The notes below the pieces were generated by a model. It saw only the letters and a list, made by a program, of their open reading frames with translations, was not told where the DNA came from and ran no database searches. A stretch of 34,911 bases of DNA from Chara braunii (lineage: Eukaryota > Streptophyta > Charophyceae > Charales > Characeae): NCBI GenBank assembly GCA_003427395.1, contig BFEA01000483.1, positions 328,760 to 363,670 on the forward strand, read 5' to 3'. Position numbers and translations under genes: made by a program. Position 1 is the stretch's first letter; each line of letters opens with the position of its first letter. Positions 1-10,479 of this stretch are shown here, piece after piece.

Positions 1-44
<44 letters not shown>
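1..44. repeat. (GA)n microsatellite
   Basis: Pure GA dinucleotide repeat at the window start, directly before dispersed repeat family A. The second copy of that family also follows a GA tract (27381-27428), so the microsatellite may belong to the repeated unit. Confidence 0.95.
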
Positions 45-50
<6 letters not shown>

Positions 51-743
51 GCTGAATGGCAAAAATGGAATATGGTTCGAATTGCCCCCGCGATCTATTC
101 CGCGGATGAAATGTTTTTTATATATGTTTAATCTTTTTCCTGGAAAGATCATGACAAAATCTACAAGCACTCCAATTTTCAGGTTTTTACACACATTCTC
201 CTGATTGCAAAAATCACTGAAGTTGGGGTACTTTTTTCGTTGGCCCTCACATGGCTAAGTTGCAAAAATGGAAAATGTGTCGAATCGGCGCGGCGATTAT
301 TTTGTGGTCTTAATAAGTTTTTGAAAATTTTCTGATATTTTTCCTAGAAAGACAACGACCTAATCTACGGATGCTCAAATTTTTTGATTTTTTTGTGAGT
401 TCCTTTGAGCACAAAAAATCACAAAAGTTGCCTCTTGCACCAGAGACCTATTTCGTTGCGCCTTCCAGCATCCTCCCAGTATTGACATTTGAGAAGAACG
501 CCTCAACGCCTGGGCCTGAGGGCCCTTTTGCAGTTCACATGCAAGGGAGGACCGGTCCTCCAATTTCGCTACCGCGCTGGTTCTACAAGCGATAGTTGTA
601 GGTAGTTCGTAAAAACGCAGTGGACCAATCCCCCAACAACTTTCACCTTGTTAGAACCCACTCGTGAGCCGGTCCTCGACCACTGAAAATGTCCCACCTT
701 GACACAGACGCAAAAGCCTACTATACCGCAGCCTTAGGGCTGC
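45..743 (+). repeat. Dispersed repeat family A, copy 1
   Basis: This roughly 700-bp segment matches 27446-28181 in the same orientation, with many substitutions and indels. Shared landmarks are the block around 262-304 (tgcaaaaatggaaaatgtg, then a tcggcgcg motif), a cctagaaag block near 343, cttttgcagttcacat near 524, and the last 16 bases. It contains no convincing coding sequence. Both copies begin after a GA tract and end at the same palindrome, which suggests a defined mobile unit of unknown class. Confidence 0.75.
728..743. repeat. Terminal hairpin of family A, copy 1
   Basis: Perfect inverted repeat gcagcc-ttag-ggctgc (6-bp stem, 4-base loop). The same sequence ends copy 2 at 28166-28181. 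Helitrons carry a hairpin near the 3' end, but no shared CTRR terminus follows here, so that assignment is not supported. Confidence 0.7.
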
Positions 744-1419
744 GAACACACACATAAGCATCGTATATTATGGGGGGCGGCAATCCAGTTGCTTATCACA
801 GGCAAGCATAGAACAGCAACAAACTTCATAAAAGCAAAGACGGGTAGCAATATCAAAGATTTTGCGGGGGGTTCGGCGCTGGTTGGTGCGACGAGCCGCC
901 TGCGGCAGTTCCAAGAGGCGACAAACTCATCACCCCAACCGCTGCAAGGGGTGACGTCGGGAGGCATGCTCTCACTTGGTCAGGATACCCCATCCCAGCG
1001 TTTAGCAGTTGTGCTAGGTTGCCCCTCTTTCCCTCGTTTCCCCTCCCAGAGCCCGTCCCCTCCCCCATGCGTCTCATTTTTGTCCTTAATCAGTTGCTTC
1101 TTGTATCCTTTTTCACACTCATTGTCACGCTGCACTATTATTGTTTCTTGTCGAGTCCCCCCCTTATTTACATAAACTGCTCCTTTTATCCATCCATATA
1201 CTCCCCCTCCACCCAAGTTACAGAGCCTTATGTCCTACGGCCCTCCCTTCTCCTCCTACCTATATATCCGGTCCCATGCGGTCCCATGCCCCCCCCCTTC
1301 ACCTTCTACCCATTCCTTATGCCCACCTCCCTCAATATGTACACATGTGGCCCCTCTATCCACTTCATAATGTACACATGGGCCTGTGCAAGGGCCCTCC
1401 TGCCCCCCGCCCCCCCGTC
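744..1419. other. Unassigned; pyrimidine-rich from about 1020
   Basis: No gene is recognised. From about 1020 the plus strand becomes C/T-rich, and the proline- and serine-rich open frames here are composition artefacts. Confidence 0.5.
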
Positions 1420-1575
1420 CCCTTATTCCCCTCCTTGTCTCCCCTACCCAATTCACACCGCACTCCTGCCTTGTACACATGACCCTGTTCGTACAAGCCC
1501 TCCCGACCTCACTCCCTGTCTCCCTCCCCGCATTTTCTATATTGGTTCATCGCTCCCAGTGCCACCTTGCACTGT
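1420..1575 (+). repeat. Direct repeat, copy 1 (pair with 2182-2345)
   Basis: This segment and 2182-2345 share long near-identical stretches such as cccaattcacaccgcac, ccttgtacacatgaccctgt and ccccgcattttc. They lie about 760 bp apart in the same orientation, indicating a local duplication. Confidence 0.8.
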
Positions 1576-2181
1576 ATCGGGTTGTCCTCTCAAGCACTGC
1601 AGTTCCACCTGTTGTCTGTGGGTTGTCACAACGTCATCCTCTACATCCCCCATTTCTCGGGTGTCCTCTTCCATCATGTAGCAGTTGCGGTTCCTGCTTC
1701 GTTTGTTATTGTATCTTGGGTGCTCATGGCATTGTGTTCACTGTATTCCTCTTGTGTTCCCCCCATCCATCTTGTCTCCCCCAACCGATCCCACTCCCCA
1801 CCCCCCTTTCTTCCTTCTCATTGCATCTTTTGACACTGCCACCCTCAAGTTGTCCATGCGCACAATGTGTAAAAAGAACCTTTCACTCCTTGCAGCAGAA
1901 GCCTCGCTCGCATTGCCCACACTTCTGCCCAAAAGGCAGCTTTGACCATATTTGCCACATAAGCCTTCGGGAGTGTGGTGGTACTCCCAACTAGCGGTTG
2001 TCCTTGCATCGTTGTTGTGCAATGCTTCCAGGCGGAGCTGGATCAGTTGTTGTTGCTCAACCAACCACTCCCTGAAGTGTCATTGTGGCTCACAGACCAC
2101 CCAAAGGTGTGGAATCGTTGCACCCTTGCCTTGCACTCATGTCCCTATCCATGCAAGCCCCCCCCCCCCCCCCCCTCTCTC

Positions 2182-2345
2182 CCTTTATTCCCCTCTCTGT
2201 CTCCCGTACCCAATTCACACCGCACCCCTGCCTTGTACACATGACCCTGTCCGTACAAGCCCTCCGAGTCCCTATCTCACTCCCTGTCTCCTTCCCCGCA
2301 TTTTCCATACTAGTTCATCCCTCACAGTACCCGCTTCCGCCGTGT
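2182..2345 (+). repeat. Direct repeat, copy 2 (pair with 1420-1575)
   Basis: Diverged direct copy of 1420-1575, preceded by a poly-C run (about 2158-2175). No coding content is recognised. Confidence 0.8.
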
Positions 2346-2864
2346 CTGGCTGGCCTACCTTAATATTTTTACCAACTAGGATCATCACCTTTTCTAGTGG
2401 CCTGACCGGACAGTGATTATAGGCATCAGTGCTAAGTAGGTCCTCACCTCCCTCCCCATCCCTGATTGAAGCATAGTTGGACGAGCCCTGTCGTACGGGT
2501 ACTTTGGGCGCTACGTATATACATTCTATTACAAGTTCTATAGGTGATCCAAATGAATTTGTTTTCCTGTTAGAGAGATCCTATCCTTATCATCATCGGA
2601 CCCCTCTGGTTATTATCTTGAATTCTGTGTTCTTAAACCCTTTTCTATTGTAGGTTGTTCTTACCTAGAGCATCTCCAACTTTTGTCCTCATCAGGCTCA
2701 CAGCCACCATCCGCTCCGCTTACCTCTGTGTCTCTGATTATTTTTTTATCATTCCCAAAGTATCTTTAGTTTTCGTCCTCAGTGGGTTGACGGACACCAT
2801 CCTCTCCCCCACCTCTATCATCAACTAGACCTACTATGAGTTGTTATAATTTTACTGACATGTT
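2346..2864. other. Unassigned intergenic sequence
   Basis: No feature is recognised beyond two weakly similar ttttcgtcctca-type segments near 2683 and 2769. This may be decayed upstream LINE sequence, but no reverse transcriptase motif is readable. Confidence 0.4.
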
Positions 2865-3559
2865 CTCCATGCAGGTAGCAGTCCACCCTCACCCCTTGAG
2901 ACAACCTCTATTGCACATTCCCCAACCATATCCTCCATTAGAGTCTATCCCAAACCTTAGAACACATTTTCTTGCAATGTCCAGGCTCAATTTGGCTATG
3001 GCGGTGGTGGGATCGGATTTGGAGCCAGTTAGGAACATCGCTCTCTTGACCCTAAAATTGGAAGACCCTCCTCCTGGAATCCTGGAATCCTAACTAGGAG
3101 GATGCTTTCACTCTGAACCTATTCACAATCGGAAGGCGAGCGGTCATGTGGGCGATCTGGTTACGAAGGTGTACTCATGAAATGGAAGGTGCTCGCCTAG
3201 ATGACCCTGAATTCACTGATACTATCAGACAACAGATCCAAACAGAGATCACTATCAAATGGGATTCCCTTAAGGGAAAATTACAATTTTTGTCACTAGA
3301 AAAAAAAATATTGCATCATATGAAAACATTCAATCAGAACTGGCTTGGAGGGGACCAGGGAAGGAGATTGGGACGGGTGAAGTGGGAAGGAACAAAAGAG
3401 AATGCCCAAGAGGAGATCCCAAGGAACTACAGCCTGACCTTCAATGACTGGAGCAACGTTGATCCTACTGTACCTTTAAGACCTCTGTCGGATTTCCCTT
3501 ATCCCGTCCCTCTCTCGAACCTTTGCTTAGTTCGCAAGTCATGGTATGCGTATGAATGA
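2865..3559 (+). pseudogene. Decayed LINE reverse transcriptase C-terminus (zf-RVT region and tail)
   Basis: In plus frame 2, from about 2942, the translation reads LEHIFLQCP followed by IWLWRWW. This is the His/Cys zf-RVT pattern at the C-terminus of plant LINE ORF2. A TGA interrupts the frame near 3050. It reopens in the same frame as IGRRAVMWAIWLRRC (about 3126 on) and stays open to 3559, like the tryptophan-rich tail that follows zf-RVT in plant LINEs. Stops at 2939 and 3050 and the missing palm domain make it a dead 5'-truncated remnant. The similarity is judged by eye. It runs against the opposite-strand PIF/Harbinger remnant, which suggests nested insertion. Confidence 0.65.
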
Positions 3560-3725
3560 TCTGGAAAATCCTTTGCATTGTCTGTGAATGTTGGAGTCAG
3601 CCTTTCTCAAGAACAAGTATGATTAAGTGCTAGGAAAATACGTATATCTAGCGCCTCTCAGGGTGAAGAGGCACAAGACTCAACACTAAGTTGCAAATTT
3701 CCCATTGGCATTGGTCAGAAGGGAC

Positions 3726-3932
3726 GTTGGGCCCGGTTCCCAGTTTGTGTTGTACTTCGCTCCTTCATTGTTTCTCATGAGACACTGGACCAGGTTTCCA
3801 GCAGGTGCAACACCCCACCAATAAAATGGAGCCCCGATAAGTCAGGTAGGAGTGCATGCTCGTATCATCACTCCTACCTGACGCCACGGGATTTGTTGAA
3901 AAAAAATAATAATTAATAATAAAAATAAAAAT
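3726..3932 (+). repeat. Probable LINE 3' untranslated region with A-rich end
   Basis: Follows the LINE coding remnant. It contains two related blocks (3730 and 3786) with a ttcccag/tttccag core, followed by accaataaaatggagcc. A related block sits directly before a poly-A tail at 8501-8598. This region ends in an A/T-rich tract (3899-3930), as expected for a LINE 3' end. Confidence 0.5.
3841..3882. repeat. Perfect 14-bp stem-loop
   Basis: Left arm gtcaggtaggagtg (3841-3854) and right arm cactcctacctgac (3869-3882) are exact reverse complements around a 14-base spacer. It lies inside the presumed LINE 3' region. Confidence 0.85.
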
Positions 3933-4766
3933 GAAGAGATTTCGGGCTCCCGACATAAACGTCGGAAATTCAGCGCTCATGGTCACAAACGACTTGTATT
4001 ACAATTGAGAATTGTCTTGTGCGATTGTAGTAGCACTCTGGACGTTTATTCCTGGGTTTTTCAATGTACAAATGAGTGCATTCAATAATATCTACACACC
4101 CATGGAAGCCTTTGCGTTCAAAGTGATTCATGCAGTCCTCTAAACGTCGTTCCTATGGAAAGAAGATGACACGAGGGTATTCCCTAAGGATAGTTTTGGC
4201 CACGTCTTTGTTGCTTAGCAGCACACTCATAAGACCTATGCCCAACCCGTGACCTGACCGCCTGTAATAACCGCCAGTCACCCACCTCATGAGGGCACAT
4301 GCAAATTTCTGCTCCGCCGGCAATGGCTGTCTCCAATTCGTGGTCATGCGCTGTATCGGCGGACTGATGCGCTGAAGCACGTCATGGAAGAGTGGACGTG
4401 GCAGCCTGTAGAACCTCATGAACACCTTGTCGTGATGATGACCCACAAGCTGCAGGTCCTGCCAACCCCCCACCTCCACTCCAACACCCAAATCCTCCTT
4501 CCGTTATCCATCACCCTCTCCATATTCCTCATCGCCAACCACTTCACAGCCATGCTATGGCAAATGCATCCTGCAAGAAGTACCAAGCACTGCTGCAAGT
4601 CGGCGTTGAATACAAGCATGGAGGTTGCAGCCTGCAGCACAGCCATGACTACTGCGTTTCGCTTGTTCATCCACTGCATGATCGCCATGGCGGTCATGAA
4701 CACCACGTCATCATCGAGTTCCTCTCCACCATTTCGTTGGTGCTGATGATCTCCTCCGCTGTCCAT
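3931..4766 (-). pseudogene. PIF/Harbinger (HARBI1-like) transposase, broken
   Basis: The minus-strand frame from 4491 reads RFYRLPRPLFHDVLQRI, then TNWRQPLPAEQKFACAL and RWVTGGYYR, the N-terminal pattern of HARBI1/PIF transposases. An in-frame TAG (4153-4155) follows REYPRVIFFP. The same frame then resumes with FHGCVDIIECTHLYIEKP and YYNRTRQFSIVIQVVCD, the start of the DDE_Tnp_4 nuclease domain. By alignment the first catalytic Asp (usually in IDxTH) appears as Glu (IECTH). A TGA at 3970-3972 follows, then SDVYVGSP, and the match stops at an A/T-rich tract near 3931. The N-terminal part (4416-4766) is in another frame, so a frameshift lies near 4416-4491. The rest of the catalytic domain is absent. 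Confidence 0.8.
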
Positions 4767-5410
4767 GTGTGTGTGGATACCGGATGCAAGAACAGGAAGA
4801 AGAACACCTCGCCCTTCGAAGACTGCTGTCTTCCGACACCAAGGTGACCCCCACCGAGGTCAGCGAATAGGGTGCAATCAGTTATGTGCTTCGTCTCCCG
4901 AATGCTCGCAGGGGCGTGCAAGGCGTCCACGTGTCCGGTGTCGACGATGATGCGCTTGGAAGCTTCAAAGGGAACGGGTATGGCGTTAGCAGCTCTGCAC
5001 CTTTGTGACGGTAAAGCAGTGGACTCCCCAAATTACAACGTACGGCCCAACGGTGTGGAACCCGGGACCGGGGAAGGTATGTCGCCCGCCTCCCTATCGG
5101 TGCCGCAAAGGAAATGCCACATGGTCGCCCACTATCCACAACCGCCCTTCCTTTACAACCACCAGCAAGGGACCTGGAATGCCCTCAGCGGCCCTGTCCT
5201 TTCTCAAAAAGGAAATACGCCCCGGAATTTCCTTTTTGGGTAACCGGTGCCCACTCCAGAGCAACATTTCACGGTGGCGGTGGGGTCCCCTCCGTTTCAT
5301 CATTTCCGTTGGCGGTGGGCACGGCTGGAAGTCCACGACTTTCGAAACCGTTTGCCGCCGTCCTGTGGGGTCCTACCCTAACACAAGTGATTGACAAAGT
5401 TGTGGGATTC
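4767..5410. other. Unassigned, upstream side of the Harbinger remnant
   Basis: Moderately GC-rich sequence without a recognisable gene. It may be the 5' region of the transposon on the minus strand. No terminal inverted repeat was identified. Confidence 0.4.
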
Positions 5411-5568
5411 TTTTTTTTTTTTTTTTTTTTGGGCTACGCTACTTGGGTCACCCGGCCGTGCACCCTGAGCAAGCCGTGAAGGGGTCACCTGCACGGGGCG
5501 CCCGATGCAGGCAATAATCAGCCCATTTTTTTGTTTGTTTGTTTTCTGTTTTTTTTTTTTTTTTTTTT
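5411..5568. repeat. Two poly-T runs flanking a GC-rich spacer
   Basis: T runs at 5411-5430 and about 5549-5568 enclose a GC-rich spacer containing ggtcacccggccgtgc. They may be minus-strand poly-A tails of retroposed sequence, but no target duplication was seen. Confidence 0.5.
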
Positions 5569-5649
5569 CCATTGGGCACCTCTGCACCCTCCCGGCTCTG
5601 TCTGAATCCGAGCTGATTTTCATTCATATACTGCTTTCAGGTTTTGCCC

Positions 5650-6125
5650 AAACCAGACTCAAGCAAACTCAGAACAGGCTAAGAACAGACAAGTTGAAAA
5701 CAGACTCAAACACACTCGAAAGAGGTTGAAAACAGAATCAGACAGACTCAAATGGACCTGTAAACTAAAACAGACTCAAAAGAGACTCAAACGGACACAC
5801 AGACTCAAAAGAGACTCCAAACAGACTCAAAACCGACTCAAACAGACTCAACGAGACTCAAACAGTCCCATAACAGACTCAGAAAAGACCTAGACAGACT
5901 GAATACAGACTCAAAACAGACAGAAAAAAACTCAAAACAAAATCAGACAGACTTAAACAGACTCAAACAGGCCCATAACAGACTCAGAACATACTCAAAA
6001 CAGACTCAAAACAAACTCAGAAAAGACTCAAAACAGACTCAATACAAAATCAGACAGACTCTAATGGACGTACAGACTGAAGCAGACTGAAAACAGACTT
6101 GAACAGACTCAGCAGTCAAAACAGA
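5650..6125 (+). repeat. Degenerate minisatellite, consensus near aacagactca
   Basis: About 475 bp made of dozens of imperfect 10-11-bp units (cagactcaaa, cagactcaga, aacagactca). Boundaries are gradual. No coding role is evident. Confidence 0.9.
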
Positions 6126-6415
6126 ATTATTTGCAATGTCATGTTCAGAATCTTACGAATCTTCGTCACTTCTTCACAAACAGGCTCAGCCTCCCCAAGC
6201 GACCAAAATAGCGGGAGATTCTTTTTGGAACCCCGTTGCAGCTCTCAGAGCTGCGCCCACTTCACCACGTTGGCCACTGGGTCTGAAAAGAGCCCCCGTT
6301 GCCAAAGGAGAAGCATCTGCCTGGCAGCCCACCTGGGGCATCTGCATAGTCTGGCGGCCGGGCGCCCTTCCGGCCAGGCGTGGCCGGCCCTTGTGCCCGG
6401 CCAAACAGCCTTGTC

Positions 6416-6446
6416 TTTGGACCATTTCTCGATGAATGCCTGTCAT
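6416..6446 (-). pseudogene. U6 snRNA 3'-end fragment
   Basis: The plus strand reads tttggaccatttctcgatga, then atgcctgtcat. This is the reverse complement of the conserved U6 3' end (gacacgcataaatcgagaaatggtccaaa) with a few changes. Only the last 30 or so bases of U6 are present. Confidence 0.65.
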
Positions 6447-6540
6447 TTTGACAGAATCATACATGTACATTAGAAAAAAAAACAAACGCACTAGCTTCTT
6501 CACTGCCACCTGTTCCCCTTCTATGCCAGGGCCCAAGTCC

Positions 6541-6659
6541 TCAGTTTCCTCAACGGAAGAATCTGGACGTGTTTGTGGAGATGTGCAGAAAATCACGTTG
6601 TGTTTCCTCAACCGCACGTCTCCACAAACACGTCCAGATTCGGGCGTTGAGCAAACTGA
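6541..6659. repeat. 41-bp-arm inverted repeat (foldback)
   Basis: The inner 21 bp are perfect: atctggacgtgtttgtggaga (6561-6581) pairs with 6619-6639. The outer 20 bp (6541-6560 with 6640-6659) pair at 16 of 20 positions. The spacer is 37 bases and its edges pair partly too. The transcript could form a long hairpin. Confidence 0.9.
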
Positions 6660-6767
6660 ATGCTGCTTGTGGGACTTGGCCCCCAGGTAATATGAGAGGC
6701 AGACAATTGATCAAATCTCGGTACCGGATGATGTTGCGGCAAGGGAAAAAAAAGAAAGAAAAAAAAA

Positions 6768-6849
6768 GGGAAAATTGCATCTGTACCCCTCTTAAAGATG
6801 GGAATACCCGCTATACCCAGTCCCAGTGCCAATTTGCACCTATACGGGA
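6768..6849 (+). repeat. Left inverted repeat of a 2.2-kb block
   Basis: This 82-base segment matches the reverse complement of 8883-8967 along its length. Both contain gtacccctcttaaagatggg, aatacccg and acccagtccca. Just inside (6850-6985) lie repeats of an aaattatgggcatacc motif, also found just inside the right end. Confidence 0.8.
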
Positions 6850-7256
6850 AATTATTTTGCAGGCCCAGGACAGAGGTGGACCCAGGTTGGTACGCCAAAT
6901 TGTAGTTATAACCAACTGCCGGAATGCACAAATTATGGACATACCCAGGCAAAATTATGGGCATACCAATTCCGAACCTTGGGGTTCTGGGAATCAGAGT
7001 CGAAAGTCCTTTTGGACATCAGAATCAATTCCCTATTTTGTCTTCCTATTTGGACTCTCAATCCTTATCAGATCTTATCTTCAATCTCATCTTCATCTTG
7101 ATCGACTTCTGAATTCAATGCCATTGAAAAATTTTCCAAACAGTTTTTTCTCGAGTAATTAGTCTTAGTGCGGTTTTGCAAATAAAAAGGGGGGAGGTCG
7201 AATTAGAGGTAGGTGGGACGTGGGGGGCTCACTTAGCAGAAGAGGGATCGGCGGTT

Positions 7257-8098
7257 CAGAGTGGTAAGTCTAACTAGAAGGGTGGGGTGGCCCGTGCTGG
7301 AGCATTTGCTCTGTGACCAGGGGGAGCCTGAGGCCATTGAAGTTATGCCGAGGGTGGAACGCATAACCATCTCGCCCGACGTAGCTGTTGCCGGGGTGGT
7401 GACCCTGTGACCTTTTGAGGGGCCATACAGTCAAGAGAGGTGTCGAGGGGGGAAGGCACTCTCGGTCCGTCAGAATGAGCTAGATCGGTACTGGGGCAGT
7501 TTGTGTTGCCTTGTAACCCTAACGGGGGGGTATGAGATCTGATGACTTCTGGTACGAGGACTGAAAGCTTGGTCGGCGTGTCCTTCATCTGTGGCGAGGG
7601 TAGGAGTTGGATTGTTAGTGGTTCTAGTTCTTGTCCTTCGTCCTTTTGTTTTTTTCAAATGGAGGGTGAAAATCGGAAGCACGGTTTGGAAGAAATTCTG
7701 GGTGGGTTCACGCAGTTGGGGAAGGGTGGCTCAGGGTGGTAAGTCTACTAGAAGGACGGGGTGGGGCGACAGTGGCCGGTGCTGGAGCAGTGGCTCTGTG
7801 ACCATGGGGAGGAGCCTGAGGCCATTGGAGTTATGCCAAGGGTGGATAGCATAACCACCTCTTTCGACGTAGCTGATGCTGGGGCAATGTCCCTGTAACC
7901 CGGTAGGGGGTTTGGCAGCTAAGGAAGTTGTCGAGGGAGGAAGACACTTCCTGTCCGTCAGAAAACAGTTAGTTCAGTGCTGGGGCAGTTTGTGTTGCCT
8001 TGTAACCCTAGCATGGAGGGTGTGAGAATTGGCGACTTCTGGTATGAGGACTGAAAGCTTGAGTGACGGTTTCTCGCCTGTAGTGCGGGTTTGGTTTG
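7257..8098 (+). repeat. Tandem duplication, period about 475 bp
   Basis: Copy 1 (7257-7615) and copy 2 (7732-8098) share blocks in the same order: gtggtaagtct, gctctgtgacca, gcctgaggccattg, ggggcagtttgtgttgcctt and aggactgaaagctt. Neither copy has a long open frame. Confidence 0.85.
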
Positions 8099-8500
8099 GA
8101 CTGGTGGTGGCTTCAGCTCTGGTTTTCGTTTCTCTAATTTTTCTTTCCTAAACTTCTTGAAATTTTCCTGACTTTCTCAAAAAAAGGGGTGAGTGAGATA
8201 AGTAGATGGTGGGATAACAAGCGTCCTACTAGTGAGGGGGCTTGCTGGTGGGATGGAAATAGGGTACAGCAGCAGTGGAGATGGTGGCTCTGCTGCAGTA
8301 AGTCTTGCCGGAGGGAGGTAAAGAGGATTGATGGGGGGTTTATAAGTCGTTTTCTTAATTTTCAACTTTGTCTATTCCTGTAGTTTGTTGTAGCAATTTT
8401 CTCTGAAGCTCCAACTTTTCTTAGTCATAGCCGGGTAATGGCCCTGTATCTTAATTCCTTCAAAATTTTCAAAATCCTATGTAATTTTCTATATGGGATG

Positions 8501-8598
8501 CTGGGCCCGGTTCCCAGCACGTGCTGCTCCCCACGAATAGATTGGAGCCTTGTTTCCATAAAACAAAAGAGGGAAAAAAAAAAAAAAAAAAAAAAAAA
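8501..8598 (+). repeat. 5'-truncated LINE/SINE 3' end with poly-A tail
   Basis: The block starting ctgggcccggttcccagcac and containing attggagcc resembles the presumed LINE 3' region at 3786-3835. It is followed by a 25-base A run (8574-8598). It probably inserted into the 6768-8967 block. Confidence 0.55.
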
Positions 8599-8645
8599 GA
8601 GGTGGACTGGCCAAATTATTCATATACCCTACTACCGGATCGCTG

Positions 8646-8711
8646 AAATTATGCTCATACCCAGCAGCCGCTGGGCCACAACGGTCCACGTGCTGGGCAT
8701 GTGCATAATTT
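8646..8711. repeat. 22-bp-arm inverted repeat
   Basis: Segments 8646-8667 and 8690-8711 are reverse complements at 19 of 22 positions around a 22-base spacer. They belong to the aaattatg-cat-ccc subterminal motif set. Confidence 0.8.
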
Positions 8712-8882
8712 TGTGGTCTGCCATCCAATGCCCGCCCCTGGCTGTGGGTACACCCGTAATTTCGCCAGCCCGTTTGTGGGCATGGGCATAATTTCGTTGC
8801 CCGGAACTGACGGCCCACGGACTGGGTATACCTACAATTTCACGCAGGGGAAAAGTCGGGTACCATGCAATGTTGAACAGGG

Positions 8883-8967
8883 TCCCGGTATAGATGCAAG
8901 TTGGGCGCTGGGACTGGGTACCGCGGGTATTCCCATCTTTAAGAGGGGTACAGTTGCAATTTTACCC
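8883..8967 (-). repeat. Right inverted repeat of the 2.2-kb block
   Basis: Reverse-complement partner of 6768-6849, followed outside by a run of A at about 9027-9040. Confidence 0.8.
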
Positions 8968-9145
8968 AAAATAGATCATGTTGTGGCCGGGGAGGGGTCC
9001 CCTCTATAGGGAGGTAGTGAAAGGCAAAAAAAAAAAAAAGGGAGATCATTTTGTGAAAGGTGGCCAAGAGAGGAAACAACATACATACATAGATGACCTC
9101 ACCACACAAGTCGCGAAACAAAAAACAATGCACATGTTTCTAGTC

Positions 9146-9240
9146 ATAGAAGGTGGCAAAAAACATCCGTTGCTATGACTAGTAGCTGATGAATTCAGCC
9201 CACCTTCTGCAGGAAGATGCACTCGCATTGTTTTTCGTTT
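9146..9240. mobile_element. Foldback MITE family B, copy 1 (diverged)
   Basis: Contains gaaggtggca, then catccgttgctatg, then ccaccttctgcaggaagatg and cactcgcatt, in the same order as the better foldback at 22829-22930. Arms pair imperfectly. No TSD was established. Confidence 0.5.
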
Positions 9241-9520
9241 CCTGTCTGGTGTGGCAATGCCCATACGCACTCCATGGTCAGCACACACGCACAATACAAA
9301 AGGACTCAGAAAAACTCAATACAAAACTAGAGTATGCGGGGCTGCTTCCTGGGGGTCCCCTTCGTTGTACTCAAGTCTTCCATTCCTCAATTTTTATGTT
9401 CTTCCCCTCACCGTAGAGTGACTGTTCGTCCACAATCTACGTTCGGTGATTACATCCTGTAAGCTATTTTTTCCCCTCGTTTTAATGTTTCCTATAAAAA
9501 AAAAAGAAAAAAAGAATGAG

Positions 9521-9985
9521 CCAAAACAAAAATACAAAATGATGGGGTTGAAGAGCATTCTGTGCTAGAACCCGTGTAGCATCGTGTTCGGGTTTGGTGA
9601 CCGCACCGAAATGTTAGCGACCGAACGCAAACCCTCCGAATGCGAACATAAAAAATATTAAAACAACCAATTCTCAGAAAAAATATGAAAAAAAAAAAGT
9701 TATGCAAAATAATAATACAAACAACTTTTGCCTGGGAGGCATGCTCAACTTCGTAGTCAAACTTGAGTTAAAAATCAAAAACCAAAAAAAAAAGTAAAAA
9801 ATCAAAATTGTTTTTTTTTTTTGTAATATGTTCGACTTACCACGTTCAGGACGCGTTCGACCGAACACCCGACCATGTTCGGGAGGCGCTCAGCGAAGCT
9901 TAGAACATGTTCGGCCTGCTACACAGGCTAGAACGAACCAAAACAAAAATAAAAAATTATGGGGTTGCACAGCCTTTCTGTGCTC
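9521..9985 (+). repeat. Pair of about 45-bp direct repeats
   Basis: Segments 9521-9570 and 9938-9985 both read ccaaaacaaaaata, then tatggggttg, then tctgtgct. The stretch between them is A/T-rich and has many gttcg/cgaac motifs. No gene is recognised. Confidence 0.65.
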
Positions 9986-10204
9986 TACAACACCCTTTTT
10001 TTTTTTTTTTTTTTACTTATTTTTGGTCACCCTGTGCACTATAGTACGGCCTTAGTACGAACGGCCATACGACAGACCCCCCATCTGACGTACAGGGGGA
10101 AGACACAGGTGGTAGGTTACTGAAAACGGCAAAAACGAAAATCATTCCCACCCCAATCGCAATGAACTTGTTTTTTTTAATTATTATAATATTATTATTA
10201 TTAG

Positions 10205-10479
10205 TAGGCTACCAGAGTGGCCCGTGGTCACTTGCCCGGCCGGGCCAAAAAATACATAAAAATTTAAAAGTAAAAAATAAATAAAATTACATTTCATTCT
10301 AAATTTGGTGAAGAATTTCGATGTGACCTTGGGGCAACAGTTGTTCAGTTTATTTTTCTAAATAACATAGTTTTTTTTCGGATTTTTTGGAACTGTTTTT
10401 TTTTTTTTTTTTTGGGGACCTTCCCTGGTCCTTGCACGGGCTGGCCACCCGGGACCCGGGCGGCCCGGCTGGTAGCCTA
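10205..10479. mobile_element. MITE family C, copy 1
   Basis: Ends are taggctaccag (10205-10215) and its exact reverse complement ctggtagccta (10469-10479). The interior matches 20634-20924 throughout, including cttgcccggccgggcc, gaatttcgatgtgacc and cgggcggcccggctggtag. A TA flanking the GGCTACCAG termini on both sides could be a TA target duplication. There is no coding capacity. Confidence 0.75.

Larger units (their letters stand above)
6768..8967. mobile_element. Candidate element bounded by long inverted repeats
   Basis: Two 82-85-bp inverted repeats (6768-6849 and 8883-8967) enclose 2.2 kb with subterminal aaattatg-cat-ccc motifs at both ends and a large internal tandem duplication. No transposase is readable, so if mobile it would be non-autonomous. 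The alternative is two independent opposite-orientation copies of one repeat. No target-site duplication was identified. Confidence 0.45.

Noticed and set aside
728-760. Helitron 3' end after the family A hairpin
   Set aside because: A hairpin is present, but no CTRR end at a fixed distance is shared between the two copies.
1019-1994. Proline/serine-rich open frames of 200 codons or more
   Set aside because: C/T-rich low-complexity sequence keeps several frames open at once; composition artefact.
5650-6125. CRISPR-like array
   Set aside because: Units are 10-11 bp, degenerate and contiguous, without spacers; it is a eukaryotic minisatellite.
7537-7577. Possible second hammerhead (ctgatga ... 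ctgaaag)
   Set aside because: After a weak 4-bp stem II there are three extra bases before gaaa and no fitting stems I and III. The sister copy at 8030 lacks ctgatga.
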